Positions 11,545-26,500 of a stretch of 54,584 nucleotides of DNA are shown here, piece by piece. The notes beneath the pieces were generated by a model. That model saw only the letters and a program-made list of their open reading frames with translations. It did not search any database and was not told the origin of the DNA. Made by a program: the position numbers and the translations under genes. Origin of the DNA: Nemertoderma westbladi. Its lineage: Eukaryota; Xenacoelomorpha; Nemertodermatida; Nemertodermatidae. The stretch spans positions 1 to 54,584 of the forward strand of contig JAUCBJ010006856.1 of NCBI GenBank assembly GCA_032718475.1, written 5' to 3'. Numbering within the stretch: the stretch's first letter is position 1; each line of letters starts with the position of its first letter.

Positions 11545-14500
11545 GGTCTAAGTCACTGAATTAAGACATATTCCTTACCTGTCGTATGTAAGAAAATTTT
11601 TAGTTAGTCGTTTAATTACACACAGTCTGCTTACAGTTGGCGGCGTTTTTAACTTTTTAAATATATAGTATATGGCATGGAATTTAGCAGAACAAATAGA
11701 CAAGAGACTAAAAAACAGAACAAAAAAATAATGAGTTTACAATTATTTATTGTTTATTATTATTTGGCTATATATTTTACCTCTTATTCAGCCGATATGC
11801 GTCTCCCGGGAGACCCGTGATGCTGACGGTAACGTGACCTCGGTTGTCATGGGTTGTGAGATATGGGATGATTACTGTAACACAATCCCCCCCGAACTGG
11901 AATTGGTTGAGTGCAGCCACGATTTCGACAGCGGCAATACAACCTGCACAAACTGCGGATTCACTCCCATGGCAACCATTGCCATAGCAACCTGTATCAA
12001 AAGGTATAACATTCTCTAACTAATTGTAATTTTATATGCTTAATGTTTGTATTTGTTATCCACAGTATTGTTATAAACAACACACAACAAAAAGCAATGT
12101 TTGGAGAAAAACGCCTTAGTGTGGATCCCATATCCTAAGTTTTTGCACAGAGGTCTGGGGGAAGACACAATGAGTAATTTTAAAATATGGGCTGGCTATT
12201 ATAATGTAATTTGTATTGAAAAATAACTGTTTTTTGGTGATCCTTTATAGAGGCAGAACAACGCATAAAAATTACCATTACTCTTTTAGCTGTGATTCAA
12301 GTATTACTCTTATCAAAATTGGCGATTATGACCCTCCCCATGGAATACTAAATATAGATTTATTATCTATATTTAGTATTCCATGCCATGCCCTCCCCTT
12401 TTATTAAATCGATATTACAAAAAGGAAACAGTCATTCCAACTTGTCTGCAGTATGAATAAAAAACATTCCAAGAAGCGAACTATTAAAGTATTACAAGGC
12501 AATAAATTAATAAGACCTAACCTTGTGCCTGCAATCGCAGTAATTAGGTTACGGCAGTCAACTAAGTCGCATTCAGGCATTCGAGTTTGTTTCTTATTCC
12601 CGAAGCTACTGGAAGCATTCTCAAGAAGCCACTAGCCATGCCTGGAATTACACTCTATTGTAGTTGTAGACTATAGTGAAGTCCCAGATGGAAACAGAAA
12701 TTGTAAGGACTATCTAACAGTCTAATATGAAGACTACTGTACAGACAAAGAAACTTATTTATATCTACGTTTCTGGCCTACTGTATTTTCCTGTCGGAGT
12801 GGAGACATCACCTGATTCACAATATTGTTTGACGGGTGACGATGTTTTATTGTGGTGTTCTTAGGGTTCGATAGTTTCACTTAGATAACTTCTTTACTTT
12901 TTACCGGTACCCAAATTGGCAGCCAACAAAACGTGCTTACTTACTAAATGGTATACTGTACCCAAGGCGACTGTACCTATCAGCCTATCTTTATCAATAA
13001 ATCAAATTAGATGTATCATCATATGGAGGGAAATTCAAACTGTTATCATTTGATTATTTATTATTTTCTGGTTTTTCTGCACAGGTTCTACTGGCAGACT
13101 GGTATCAGGCTGACAGAGTAGCTACACATTAGCCAGTTAATTTATTAGGCCTACGAAAGTACTAGAGATCGGGTGTTATGAAATAACAGACTGCAATTGC
13201 AATAGGGTGGCTGAGTAGAGTCTGAGAGTGGAGAGTGATAGTCTGATAGCCCATCTGCCCATTCCGTCTACCGACCAGTCAAGTCAGCAGTCAGCCAGTG
13301 ACCACGACCAGTCCATTATCCCTGTCTGTATCACTGTATGCAGGCGAGTTTTTTTTTACATTTACCTAAGCCTCGCCTAAGCGCCTACCATTCCAAAAAC
13401 CACTGCATTATACTGTTATAACGACACCCCCATCACTTATATACTGACTAACAGACAGCATAATCTATAACACATGTCAACCTTCATTTATTGTTTTCGT
13501 CCCCCAACTCGCCTCTAACCTCTAACCTAACCTGCTCCTTTACTTTGCTAGGCCTATAGCCGCAGCGCCGCAAGTCTATTATCAACCAGACGAGAAACCA
13601 GACAGCCAAGATCAAATATACTAATATAATATAAAAATGCAGTACTGGGGCACTGCTGCACTGGGGGTTGGGTTTTCGTTATAATGCAGTGGTGCCATTA
13701 CCGGGATGTTTCTAAGACTGTAAGACACGTAGGTAATCTAGTACACCTCTAGTACACATCTAGTACGTATAACGTAATGTAGGCCTAGTACATTACGTAT
13801 AAAGTTACGTAATATAATAACGATATCTACTGTCATTGTTTACTTATTTTACCCAGTAACCCAGATCCGGAACTGTGGCCCTGTGCAGGATTCACTAACG
13901 AACGGCTCTGGTGTTGGACGTGCCACGATGCTCCTAACATTACCGAATGCTTCGACGGTGGCAGTTTCCAGCCGTGTTCCGGTACCGAGGTAGGCTTACA
14001 TTCTAGGTGCTAAACTTTACCTGTACGTAGTGGTAGCGGCATAAACAACAGTGTTTATGGCCGTCTGTTTATAATTTAGAATTTTATTCCACTATTTTTT
14101 CCTACTAATACATAGAAGCATTGAAACAAAGGCAACTTATTTTCCAAAATACTGCGCCGCTGATTTTTTCCTTCAAATAGTAATGTATACAAAGATTACA
14201 AAACTTAACGTACTGAATTGTTTTAACGTATTATTTTTCGCAGCCCATATGTTACCTGGAGACGAGGTCTAACCTCACGGACCTCGGAACGCCCCCACAG
14301 TTCAACATGCAGTGCCAGACGACGGACTGGTGTCGGAGATTCAACGGTGATCTGGGGATAGTCTGCGATCGGCTCGCCGACTCCGCAGAGGTTGAAATAT
14401 GTCGCCAGTGCCGGTATTCCTTGGCCGCTGGGATACAATACTCCCAGTGCAAGGTTAACGGTAAGTCTACCCAGTATTAGGTAGACTTACAGAAAAGCTA

Positions 14501-17500
14501 AACAGTTGAGCAGTTCTAAACTAATTCTGTAGGTTATAATCCCAACACTGAGTTTCAGAATATCGGCCTGTAATTTCATACTATACTATGTAAAATAATG
14601 GGGGGGGGGGGTCAAAAGGATGTTAAATTCTCAATTTAGAGAAATGATTTGATTATTTCTGATAGTAATCAGCTGTTATTTGCGTCCCATGCAGAGGGAT
14701 TAATATTTATTGCGTCGAAAGTCGATTGTCTATCTTATAATTTGTTCCCAGAGATGGAATGCGAGCCGGGTATACTGAACCCGGAGGCAATTAAACCCGA
14801 TAACTTTAGCGAGGCAATGTTTCCACCACAAGGCGCGGGTTGGCCGGCTTATAAAGGCAATCTAGCCACCCGTCTGGTTACCTTCGATATGGGAAACAAT
14901 GTACAGGTGGGTTTATTTACATTATTTTATTTTTAAGTTATTATTATTTTCGTATATAACGCAGTGCTTCCCTTAATAAATTTAAGAATACCATAGTGGG
15001 CTGGGCATCAGTGTGCTGTTTAAGAAATTTGCGTTGTTTTTCATATTGTGCTGGTAAGTGGTTTTACCAATAGATCTTTAAACATAAATTGTAGCGGTTT
15101 TACTAGAAAGGGACATTATTTCGTCGATTTTGAAGGATTCTAATAGATGATTTTCTGGAAGGAAGTTCCGGGGATATGGAACTTTTAATAACACCGTTCT
15201 GGGGATATGGAACTTTTAATAATACCGTTCTGGGGATATGGAACTTTTAATAACACCGTTCCGGGGATATGGAACTTTTAATAACACCGTTCTGGGGATA
15301 TGGAACTTTTAATAACACCGTTCTGGGGATATGGAACTTGTAATAACACCGTTCCGGGGATATGGAACTTTTAATAATACCGTTCTGGGGATATGGAACT
15401 TTTAATAACACCATTCCGGGGATATGGAACTTTTAATAACACAGTTCCGGGGATATGGAACTTTTAATAACACCGTTCTGGGGATATGGAACTTTTAATA
15501 ACACCGTTCCGGGGATATGGAACTTTTAATAACACCGTTCCGGGGCTATGGAACTTTTAATAACACCATTCCGGGGATATGGAACTTTTAATAACACCGT
15601 TCTGGGGATATGGAACTTTTAATAACACTGTTCTGGGGATATGGAACTTTTAATAACACCGTTCCGGGATATGGAACTTTTAATAACACCGTTCCGGGGA
15701 TATGGAACTTTTAATAACACCATCTCTGATGAGTAATCTTCTGTGCTGAAAATACGAGCATACAAATTGTTGAGTGAAAAGTTGTGTTCTCGCAGTTGTT
15801 ACCTGCCCAGCCCATCAAAGTTGTATTTTTGTTTTATAATTGAAATTAATTTCTCAAAATCTGTCTGTAAAGTTTGTGCTGGATAATTCAGTCGGGTTTC
15901 ATGAATTTATTTTTGAAATTGACATGAAAAAAATTTCGAAATTTCCAAAATTCAAAGTTTATATTTAAAATTTTTTTTTTTAAATTTTTTTTGTTCAAAA
16001 ATTAAAATAAATATTTTATTTTATTAAAATTATTATATTATATATTTTTATCCCTAAAATTATAAAACACTAATCTGCAATCATAATGGCCTTCAAATCC
16101 TCCATCTTTAACAACAAACTTAGATGTGAAGTACAAACAAGTAATTTTATATACTAAAGCATTATGTGTATGCAGTTACAGCATAGAATATGGATAACCT
16201 TTTCTTTGACAAACTTACAGATTATGACAGATAAAATCAGTTTGAATTTCACTCATTCAATAATATTTAACCAACTTTTGAAACAATTAAAATTGGCACA
16301 ACTTTTTAAATCCGTTTTACTCAGCAGAACTATCAATTTACTTTAATGTCCCTTTCTTCAAATACCGCCACAAATAATCGTTTAGACTTACCGGTAAAAA
16401 CCGTTGATTCGTCATAAGTGTTAGTTAAACAGTGAACTATGTGAACAGTGAACTGTGTGAACTACATAGTGAAATATTTTGGAACTGTAAAATTCGTTTT
16501 AATTAAACTTTATCCTCTTATGAATAATTATTTCCTTGCAAATAGATACGATGTTCATAAAAGGGCGCGTCGTGATTTTTCCGTTAGACTAATCAGTTAG
16601 ATTCCGTTAGACGTTAATACAATTTGTAACAGTCTAGCGGGCAATAAGTTAACAACAACACTGTATTTAGTTTTATTACAAAATGTTAACATTGCGGAAC
16701 GATTGCTGACGGAAATCCGCATTGAAACTGTCGTTGTTAGTTCTTGTTAAAATAAGCGAAACGAGGTATTAAATTATATAGCATCGAAGTAAAAAAAGGT
16801 TTGGACCTAATACTGAAAGATCACATGTTACGTTTTATCGAATGCAGTTGCCTGGCTAGTAGTTGGTGTGTAGTTTCATTAATTAAAAAACAGCTGCTTC
16901 ACATTATTAGCATTTTGTATTTCAGGTGTTCGGTGTGTTGTCTTGGTTACGAACTGTTCTTACCACAAGCAGACCTTTGGAGACTATAAAATTTCGGGTG
17001 CTCTGGAGGCCAGACAGCATGTATGTTCGGTGGTCCGAATTCACCAAGGACAATATCATTGAGTATCATGAGACACTGAACACGTTGATGACATGCGGTG
17101 ATGAAAACTGGAAGGTGAGACAGTTGTAGTACCGGTACTCACTTACAATAATGAGTCCCGGTACGAGGATACGGCCGGGGTGTTCATTGCAGGCTTCTAA
17201 TCCGTTTCCATCGACATTCTGACTCGAGTTGTCGGGGATTCCTGGAGGTTTGGCACGTGGGAGGTTTGGCATACATTCCTTTGGAGGGACTTCCTGAATG
17301 TGGATTGGGGGAGCTTTTTTGCTCAACTTATAATACTATATTTAAATTTGGAAATTGAAAGAGTTATTAACTTTATTGCAACTTGATAACATTTCGTATT
17401 TTTCCAATCAAAAGATACTGTTTTTATTTTTTGTGTTTCATGCAACATCCTTTAATAAGGTACCATCCGACTGGTACTTATAGGTATTTCATGGAATAAT

Positions 17501-20500
17501 CTTGCTATTTTTTACCGGACTCATCTACGAAAATCCTCGCGGCGGTCGGATTTAAATATAACTCCTACGGTAGTAAAATAAAGTGCTACATTATTCGCCA
17601 TGCTAGTTATTTTTTGTGATTATTATAGATTTTTGATGGAACGACGATGTACGGTGAGAAGAATGAAAGTAAACTACATGAGTTCGAGTTCCCAATTCTG
17701 GCGAGGTACATATCCTTCTTTATGGACGAGTTCACTGAAGAAATTCTTATGTCGTTTGCGATATTTGGATGCGATGTGGTTCCTTCAAGTAAGATGAATG
17801 ACTGATTCATGAGTCATGGCAACATTATGGCAGCCAAATGTCTTATATAAACAAAACTAATTACTAAGTTCTAGAAATCCTTAAATGTGGTCTAATGTAA
17901 TTTATTAATAATAAAAATATTTTTTCTTAAATTTAATATTTTAATGTCTATGGTCGTGGGGAATTAAAGCAGATTGAATAAAAGTAGATTTAAATAGTTT
18001 TAGGAGTGCAAATGAATTATTAACATTCTAGAATATGGAGATTGTTCGACCACTTTAAAGGTCGTGAAGTATATGGACGTCGATGATAACTCGATGCCGG
18101 ACCTCGGGTTGGGTGAGGAAGGTGAACCATTCCATACAAACTTCGACACGGGACAGATCCTATTGGATGAGGTTTATAACATCACATCAATAGTCATTCG
18201 GTTAGTAAATCTGTTTCATTTACAATGTTAGTTTCATCTCACACGATTAATTACGATTAATTAATCACTTATATTACATAATACATAGCCATCATTATAA
18301 TACACCCCCACTCAGCACATTATACAGGGTCAGCGGTCTACATCCCGATTATTCCACAAAATTACATTTTTAACCAAACCGACGTTTCTGGAATAAAGGT
18401 TTGACCTTTGCCCTACAAATACATAAATGTAAGTTAAAATAAAAGTAATCCATTTTCTAAAAAATGACAAACATTCTCGTTCGGAATAGGCGGACCATAG
18501 GAGTGACATATTAGATACTATTAAGTAACTACAGTATTTGAAGATTGCCGTCTGACAAACCTTAAATTGTTATATTTATTATGATTATCTGTCTGTGAGA
18601 AACCATAAAACTGTAACCACCTGTAACAATGTGTTTATTACAGGAAGGTTACAGCCAATGACTGTTAAACACGTAATGTGCAGTAATCTTTATTAATGAT
18701 TACGTTTGATTACGTGTAAGTATCAATTCGCCAATTTCTATCTTCTAGAATTCATAGAGACACGTCTCCCAGTGATTCCATATTTAATTTCACGGCTGTG
18801 TTCCTTACATACCCTACAGATGAGTCATCGGCACACATGTTTAACAATGAGGAACATTTGGTTCCATACCAGAACGGCATTATAGATCCGCTGGTAAGTA
18901 ATAATTTATTATTTTTTGAAACGTTTTAATATCTCAATTTGTTTACTTTATTAGGAGGTTGAGTTGGTTCAAGTGAGAAATATTATATATGGTAGCGTTA
19001 CTACGTATATTTATACTACTAGCAACTAAATGACCAAACAATGACCCTAAATATGACATTAATGGTGATATCGTCTGATATTTTATTGTGACCCACGTAA
19101 CCGAATATTCTGTATATAAATTCATATAATATTCTGTTCACAAACGCATAAAGTATCATTGCGTTTATTGCGATAAGTTATTTTGGTATCAAGGAGATCT
19201 AAAGACTCACATCGTTTTTTCCATAAATCTATTAATAAAATATAAATGCGGCAAAAAAAGCTTGCAAAACACAGTTTACACATGAAGAAGATTTGAAAAT
19301 GCACTTTGACTGTGTAATCATAAAGGTAGCCAACATAAATGCGGACGGACATTGTGAAGTTAATACAGCTATACACAGTATCTATTGGGCCACATTGAGA
19401 TACATTTTTACATTGTTCTTCCTACTCATATATAGAAGGTAGTAGTGCAGTATAGCAGACTTTGACGTGGTAAATCAAAATCATGTGCTACATCTGCTAC
19501 ATGTGCTGAGGGTGTTGTAGATATTGTCAGCGTAACGTAACAGCCGAAGAAACAAATTGTTTGTTATTCGTATTATAGTACACCTGAAGCTGTAGTTTCT
19601 GCTGTAGTAGAAGTGAAGCAATAAGGAAGTAACAATTGTTGCTCCTCATCTGGTACAGGTACAGGCAATCAATCCTACATCTTTCTGTGTTACAAGGTGA
19701 CGTAAACCAGACCACGTCTGGGTTGCAAGATACCGGTGTTAATCCTTACTATGTCTGGGTTGCACTTGCAATATGCCAGTTTTAATCTTTCTACATGGGT
19801 TTCACTACCCGGAGAATTATTTCGAAAAATACCGGAGACCAGAGCCGGAGATCAGAGACTTTGCTTATTTATGTACTTACAATTTGATTACTCCCCTATA
19901 GCACAAACAGGTACATATGGACTGAGAACAATTTTTCTATGGTTCAATTACAGTAAAGTAAATTCAACCCATTTTAACCCTTACCCATTGTAAGAAAATA
20001 AGCGCACGTACAGTTTGGGGGGCTTAATTAATATTAATTTGGTTATTTGTTTATTAATTCGTTCTTATTTTGTTATTGTTAATAATATGTTACTTAAATT
20101 TTGTTTTGCGCTATAGGTACCAGACCGGTACTTTGTTAATTAAAGGAACTTATTTTACAATTGTTCAAATCATATACATTTCAATGTACTATAAAGTTAG
20201 TCATTTACGAATACTTAGTGCACAGGTATAGTGCTCTACCCGCCCCATTTACAAGCATCGTTACGCTCGTTCATATCCTATAACAAATTGAATGGAGAAC
20301 AGCCCTCTCTTTCACTTTTAAACATTATGAGTGCTCAAATTAACCTTATCCTTAAGAACGACCTTTAGGTGCTAATTTAACTTAAAATTAAACGCACCTT
20401 AAATTAATTAAATAGAAGATTATCGGTACATTTATTAGAAATAGAAATAGTGTAAAAGTGAATATATAATTGCGTTGAAGCTAGGGGTGTGCCGGATATC

Positions 20501-23500
20501 CGGCCGGACCGGAATTCCGGCCGGATTTTGAGAAAAAAATCCGGTTCCGGCTCCGGCCGGATTTCAATTTTTTGGCCGGATTTCAATTTCAACGAATTGT
20601 TGACAAAATTTACAATTAATGTAAATTTAACAAAAAAACATCAAAATAAATTTTCTTTTAAATTCAAACAAATTTAAACATATGCAAATCCAATGCAATA
20701 CAAAACAATTATTTTCATAGTTTGTATCAAATTCATTCAAATCATAAATATGATAAAGTCTAAAGCAGAGCTATCATTTTATGATCATCTACATGCTGAG
20801 CTGACTGACTACTTTTTTTTGCCAATAATATTTGTATTTTGTTGGGCTCAGTCTCACTAACACTTAATATATAATAAATAGTACATCTATGCCCATATAC
20901 TTATCATAACTAGTCAATAATTATTATATTGTGGTCCCAGCGTGCAAGTGTTGATGTTAGGTCTAGGCATTGTTATAAATTGAGATTAAGCCTGTCGCTG
21001 TGAATGACCTGTTTGTTTATATATTCGACAGGCAATTTAGAAACTCTTAGTAAATCCAATTTAACTCAGAAAATATAAAAAAACTACAGCTACTGTATTA
21101 CTTCGTTCTATTTTTCAATTTGCAATTTATTTATCAAATCAATCCATTATATCAAATATCAAATCGTCGTAGGTTATGGTACAAAAATATTAGTTTCTCT
21201 CCACGATCCGGAAGTAGACGAGAGCGGTTCTCATCAAATACATTACCAGCCTCGCAGCCTCTACAAATATTCGCTCGGAATAAATTGAAGATGCTGCACG
21301 CTGGTGATACTAAATATACACGAACAAGTATTTGTAAATTAGTAAACGATCTTCTCGTCCCGTTTAGTTGGGGTAATTGACATACTTATCTACTTCTAAA
21401 TTCATAATATTATAAAGTCAAATTCCTTATCATGACCTTGCTGATCATGATCCAGCACGTTATCTATCGACGCAGTACCTAATGCCCAAAGGACCAAATG
21501 ACGTGGTACCCTCCCTCCTTCTAGTTATGTTCATGCATAAAGGTACCATATAGCTGATTCAAGGAAAAAAGTGGTGGTATATAAAAAATCCGGCTTTGGC
21601 CGGAATTCCGGCCGGATTTTTTTTTTACAAATCCGGCTCCGGCCTGGCCGGTTTGAAAATATTCAATCCGGCACATCCCTAGTTGAAGCGGTGTATGAAA
21701 AATAGTTAAAAATTAAAGAAATAATTATTTGTAAAAAATTTGTGAAAAATAATCTTCATTTCACATTTTGTGTTGTACAGGATCTATTTTTAAATATCTA
21801 TTTCTAGTCTGTCAAATCACTGATCTCTGGGTAAAATGTCTGTTTTCAATACCCGGGAACCAGAGACCTATCCGCGGAGACCAAAAAATAGCCCGGAGAT
21901 TCCAGAGATCAGAGATCAGTGACAAGTCTCTGTTTCAACTCTAGTAGGGACCTTATTTCTTCGAAACAAGATTATCTAATTTCCATTCGGGCTATCAGGT
22001 TTGCATCGCGCATCTATCAAGGTAGCATCTTATCTAGGGATGTGCCGGATTGACCTTTCTCAAACCGGCCAGACCGGAACCGGAGCCGGATTTGTAAAAA
22101 AAATCCGGCCGGAATTCCGGCCAAAGCCGGATTTTTTTATATATCACAATAACCATTTGCACCATAACCTACGCCGATTTGATATTTGCTAATTTTATAT
22201 AGATCATAGATCTAATGGATTGATTTGATGTTGTTAAATGTAAAATATGAAAATGAAATGAAATGAAATACAGTGAAAATTGAAAAATAGAACGAAGAAA
22301 TAATAGCTGTAGTATTTTTATACTCTCTGAGTTAACATCAACGCTTGCGCGCTGGGACAATATAATATTTATTGAATAGTTATAATTAGTATATGGGCTG
22401 GGTATACTTGTACTAATTCATTAAGTGTTAGTGGGGCTGAGCCATGCAGGTCATGCAGCGAGCGGATTGCTGAAATTAGCGGAGGCCGATCTTTTCCTAT
22501 TTATTGAACTATTTTCATAATATTTCCTTAGAAACTTATTTTATGCTACTTTGGTTAGGTGGATATGATGACTATGGTTCATAGAAATGTAATAAAATGT
22601 CTTTCTGGAATTTTTATCTTGTAGTTGCCAAGGTAACCGGGTGCGAACTTCAAACTTTGCGCGCCTGTATTTCAAGGCGACAATGGATTCTTCCCTTTGA
22701 GATTTGGTAGGTGATTAAAGGAAATAAAAGACTATCGAAATATTTCACATTTTAATTTGTTTACATTCCCGTTGCCATGGAAATAAGTATAATAAAAAAT
22801 TTGAAAAATTGTCTACCAATTCTATAAAACACCATTTTTATTCGGTTTGTCAGTCTAAATAATAAGTTAAAATTGCCAATATTTTATTTTATAATTCGAC
22901 AATTGTGAATGATATTTCTAAAAGTCAATATTTGCCAATAAACTAAACTGTCCAACCAGAGAGCAAGACCTGTGATAGCATGATTTTGACATTCCAGAAT
23001 ATTAAATTTCGAATAGCAATTTTTAGAAATAAAGGACAGCCACCAGGCATGTTTGTTGAAAATTATATAAGTTGTATATAGTAGCCCAATTTCTATCTGG
23101 CGGTCATAATGGGAAATTATCGTAATTCCCGTCACCATGGAAACGGTATTGAAAAAAAATTTTAATGTAAAATATTGTTATATACTTTTATTCCCTTCTC
23201 TCATATACCAAATCTCAAGAACAGAATCCCTTGTCGTTTTGAATTACATGCGATCGAAATTTGAACTTTGCACCCGGTTACCTTGGCAACTACAAATTTT
23301 GAATTTGAAAGAAAATTTATTTTGATGTTTTTTTTTGGAAATTTTATTTTATTTATTTTTTGCCTCTATCAGCCACCATGCTGTTATTTGCCTCTATCAG
23401 CCACCATACCTACATATTGTTATGTGCCTCTATCAGCCACCATACATAATGTTATTTGCCTCTATCAGCCACCATACCTACTGTTATTTGCCTCTATCAA

Positions 23501-26500
23501 CCACCATACCTACTGTTATTTGCCTCTATCAGCCACCATACCTACTGTTATTTGCATCTATCAGCCACCATACCTACTGTTATTTGCCTCTATCAGCCAC
23601 CATACCTACTGTTATTTGCCTCTATCAGCCACCATACCTACTGTTATTTGCCTCTATCAGCCACCATACATACTGTTATTTTCCTCTATCAGCCATCATA
23701 CCTACTGTTATTTGCCTCTATCAGCCACCACACCTACTGTTATTATTAACCTCTATCAGCCACCATACCTACTGTTATTTGCCTCTATCAGCCACCATAC
23801 CTACTGTTGTTATTAACCTTTATCAGCCACCATACCTACTGTTATTTGCCTCTATCAGCCACCATACATACTGTTATTTGCCTCTATCAGCCACCATACC
23901 TACTGTTATTTGCCTCTATCAGCCACCATACCTACTGTTATTTGCCTCTATCAGCCACCATACCTACTGTTATTTGCATCTATCAGCCACCATACCTACT
24001 GTTATTTGCCTCTATCAGCCACCATACCTACTGTTATTTGCATCTATCAGCCACCATACCTACTGTTATTTGCCTCTATCAGCCACCATACCTACTGTTA
24101 TTTGCCTCTATCAGCCACCATACATACTGTTATTTTCCTCTATCAGCCATCATACCTACTGTTATTTGCCTCTATCAGCCACCATACCTACTGTTATTAT
24201 TAACCTCTATCAGCCACCATACCTACTGTTATTTGCCTCTATCAGCCACCATACCTACTGTTATTTGCCTCTATCAGCCACCATACATACTGTTATTTGC
24301 CTCTATCAGCCACCATACCTACTATTATTTGCCTCTATCAGCCACCATACCTACTGTTATTTGCCTCTATCAGCCACCATACCTACTGTTATTTGCCTCT
24401 ATCAGCCACCATACCTACTGTTATTTGCATCTATCAGCCACCATACCTACTGTTATTTGCCTCTATCAGCCACCATACCTACTGTTATTTGGGTACTTTT
24501 GCACTTTAGGTCCCCACCCCTAGATTTTTTTTGTGTGTGTTTTTTATGCAAATTACACTACTACAAGGTTAGTGTGACTATCTAGGAACATTTTTGGTAT
24601 AAAAAATGTTAGATTATGTTTTTTTTATAGTAACTAGTATTTTCACCGAACTAGTAGGGATATACAGTATGGGTGATTAATGAATTTTTTTAGTGTTACT
24701 TAATGTTAATTAATAATAAAACTCACCCTACCAAAACACTATCTACCATAAAAAAAACACTAGCTACCATTAAAAGCACTATTTTTAGTGTTGCTTAACA
24801 TTAAATCAATACCGGTAACAAAGCACGCCTAGAAAAAATTAATAATATTTTTCAAAAATTGTAGCTGCAATAAAAAAATCCTTAGCTAACATTAAAACTC
24901 TAGCTACTTTAAATATCACAAAATTACTAGCTACCATCTTGCTGTCAGAAGGTAAAACTGAATACATAAAAATGTTCTCAGATAATGCTATTCATATTCT
25001 AGAACATAATAATATTATGTTTCCTTGATATAAAAAAATCTGGGTGGTGGGGAACTAAAGTGCAAAAGTACCGTTATTTGCATCTATCAGCCACCATACC
25101 TACTGTTATTATTTGCCTCTATCAGCTACCATATATACATACCGTTATTTATCTCCATCAGCCACCTTACCTAGTGTTATTTGTTTAGGTGTTAGATGGT
25201 GCTGAACAGGTTGTTGACTTACCGCATCCTGTATGCGCTCAATTGATTCGGGTAACATCGCACAACTGTACCGCTGGGGTGATGGTATCCTTGGGGGTTC
25301 GGGGTTGCGATTGTCTGGAGTACTTAACAACTACGACTATCGTACCAACTCAAACTACAACGGAGTTGGGGTGGGAAGAAGGTGGCGCTTACGGATTGAG
25401 TGGTGGCCAGGGGGCAGTCAAAGGTGAGTGGGGGTAGGGGGCTGTAAAAGGTGAGTGGGGGCTAGGGGGTGTCAAAGGTGAGTGGTGGCCAGGGGGCAGT
25501 CAAAGGTGAGTGGGGGTAGGGGGTGGTCAAAGGTGAGTGGGGGCTAGGGGGTGTCAAAGGTGAGTGGTGGCCAGGGGGCAGTCAAAGGTGAGTGGGGGCC
25601 AGGGGGCAGTCAAAGGTGAGTGGTGGCCAGGGAGCAGTCAAAGGTGAGTAGGGGGCTGTAAAAGGTGAGGGGGGGCTAGGGGGCTATCAAAGGTGAATGC
25701 GAGTGGGGACCACGCGGCTGTCAAAGGTGAGTGCGAGTGCGGACCACGGGGCTGTCAAAGGTGAGTGCGAGTGCGGGCTAGGGTGCTGTCAAAGGTGTCA
25801 AATTTATTCTCCACCTGAAACAATCTTGAACCAAGTTTTCTCTGCAATAGCTGTATTTTTACCGAACTTCCCTTTCATGATACTATTTTAGAATCAGAAA
25901 CCGACGATTCATTCCTCACATCGCCTCTTCAAACTCCAAGTGATGCTGAGAGTGAAACTTTTAAATTTTTTAAGAAAAAAGGTCTGCATTTTTGCATTTA
26001 AATGCACGATCTCTGCTTCCCAAACTTTCCGAAATTCGTATTTTAATCAATAAATCCAACCCAGCAGTTTTAACAATCTCTGAAACTTGGCTCGATGATA
26101 GCGTTTCTGATGGAGAAATTTATATTGATAATTACGTAGTTGTACGTAAGGATAGGGACGGGACAGACACGGTGGTGGTGTCTGTATATTGCGTAAATTG
26201 GTTTGACCAAAGTCGAATGAGTTTGTCATAAAGACAGGAAGTTTCAAATAAACAAAATGGGGCGTTTTTACAATACAATACTAATATAATGAATAAATGA
26301 GTAACGCACACAAATCTTGATTCAAGTCCAATATATAACTAATTTACTACATTCACTTACTACAGCTGAACGTATTACTAACTACTGTACAAACAATGCA
26401 CATTCTACTGTAGGAATAGGACTGTATACAATGAGTAATGGTGTGATATTGTCAAAGGGCTAATTAGAATAAATTACTAATTAAGATAGTTAATGTTGCA

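Larger units (their letters stand above)
18894..25188 (+). other. Intron 14 (6.3 kb), rich in transposable elements
   Basis: Contains the hAT-like element (20482-21681), an inverted partial copy (22035-22444), a long foldback (22600-23305), the 32-bp array (23361-25187) and a TIR element inside the array. Short related motifs (GAGATCAGAGA) at about 19850 and 21905 suggest an older repeat flanking the hAT-like element. Confidence 0.7.

Noticed and set aside
15165-15722. 31-bp array as a branch-point array
   Set aside because: TTTTAATAAC is only a loose branch-point match and would be expected often in AT-rich DNA.
23361-24585. Long overlapping ORFs (up to 416 codons) rich in [10 protein letters not shown]
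   Set aside because: They are frames through a 32-bp tandem array; the unit is not a multiple of three, so each frame cycles through the same three peptides.
26047-26247. Minus-strand 66-codon ORF in the LINE
   Set aside because: Shadow spanning the LINE endonuclease and the LTR edge.
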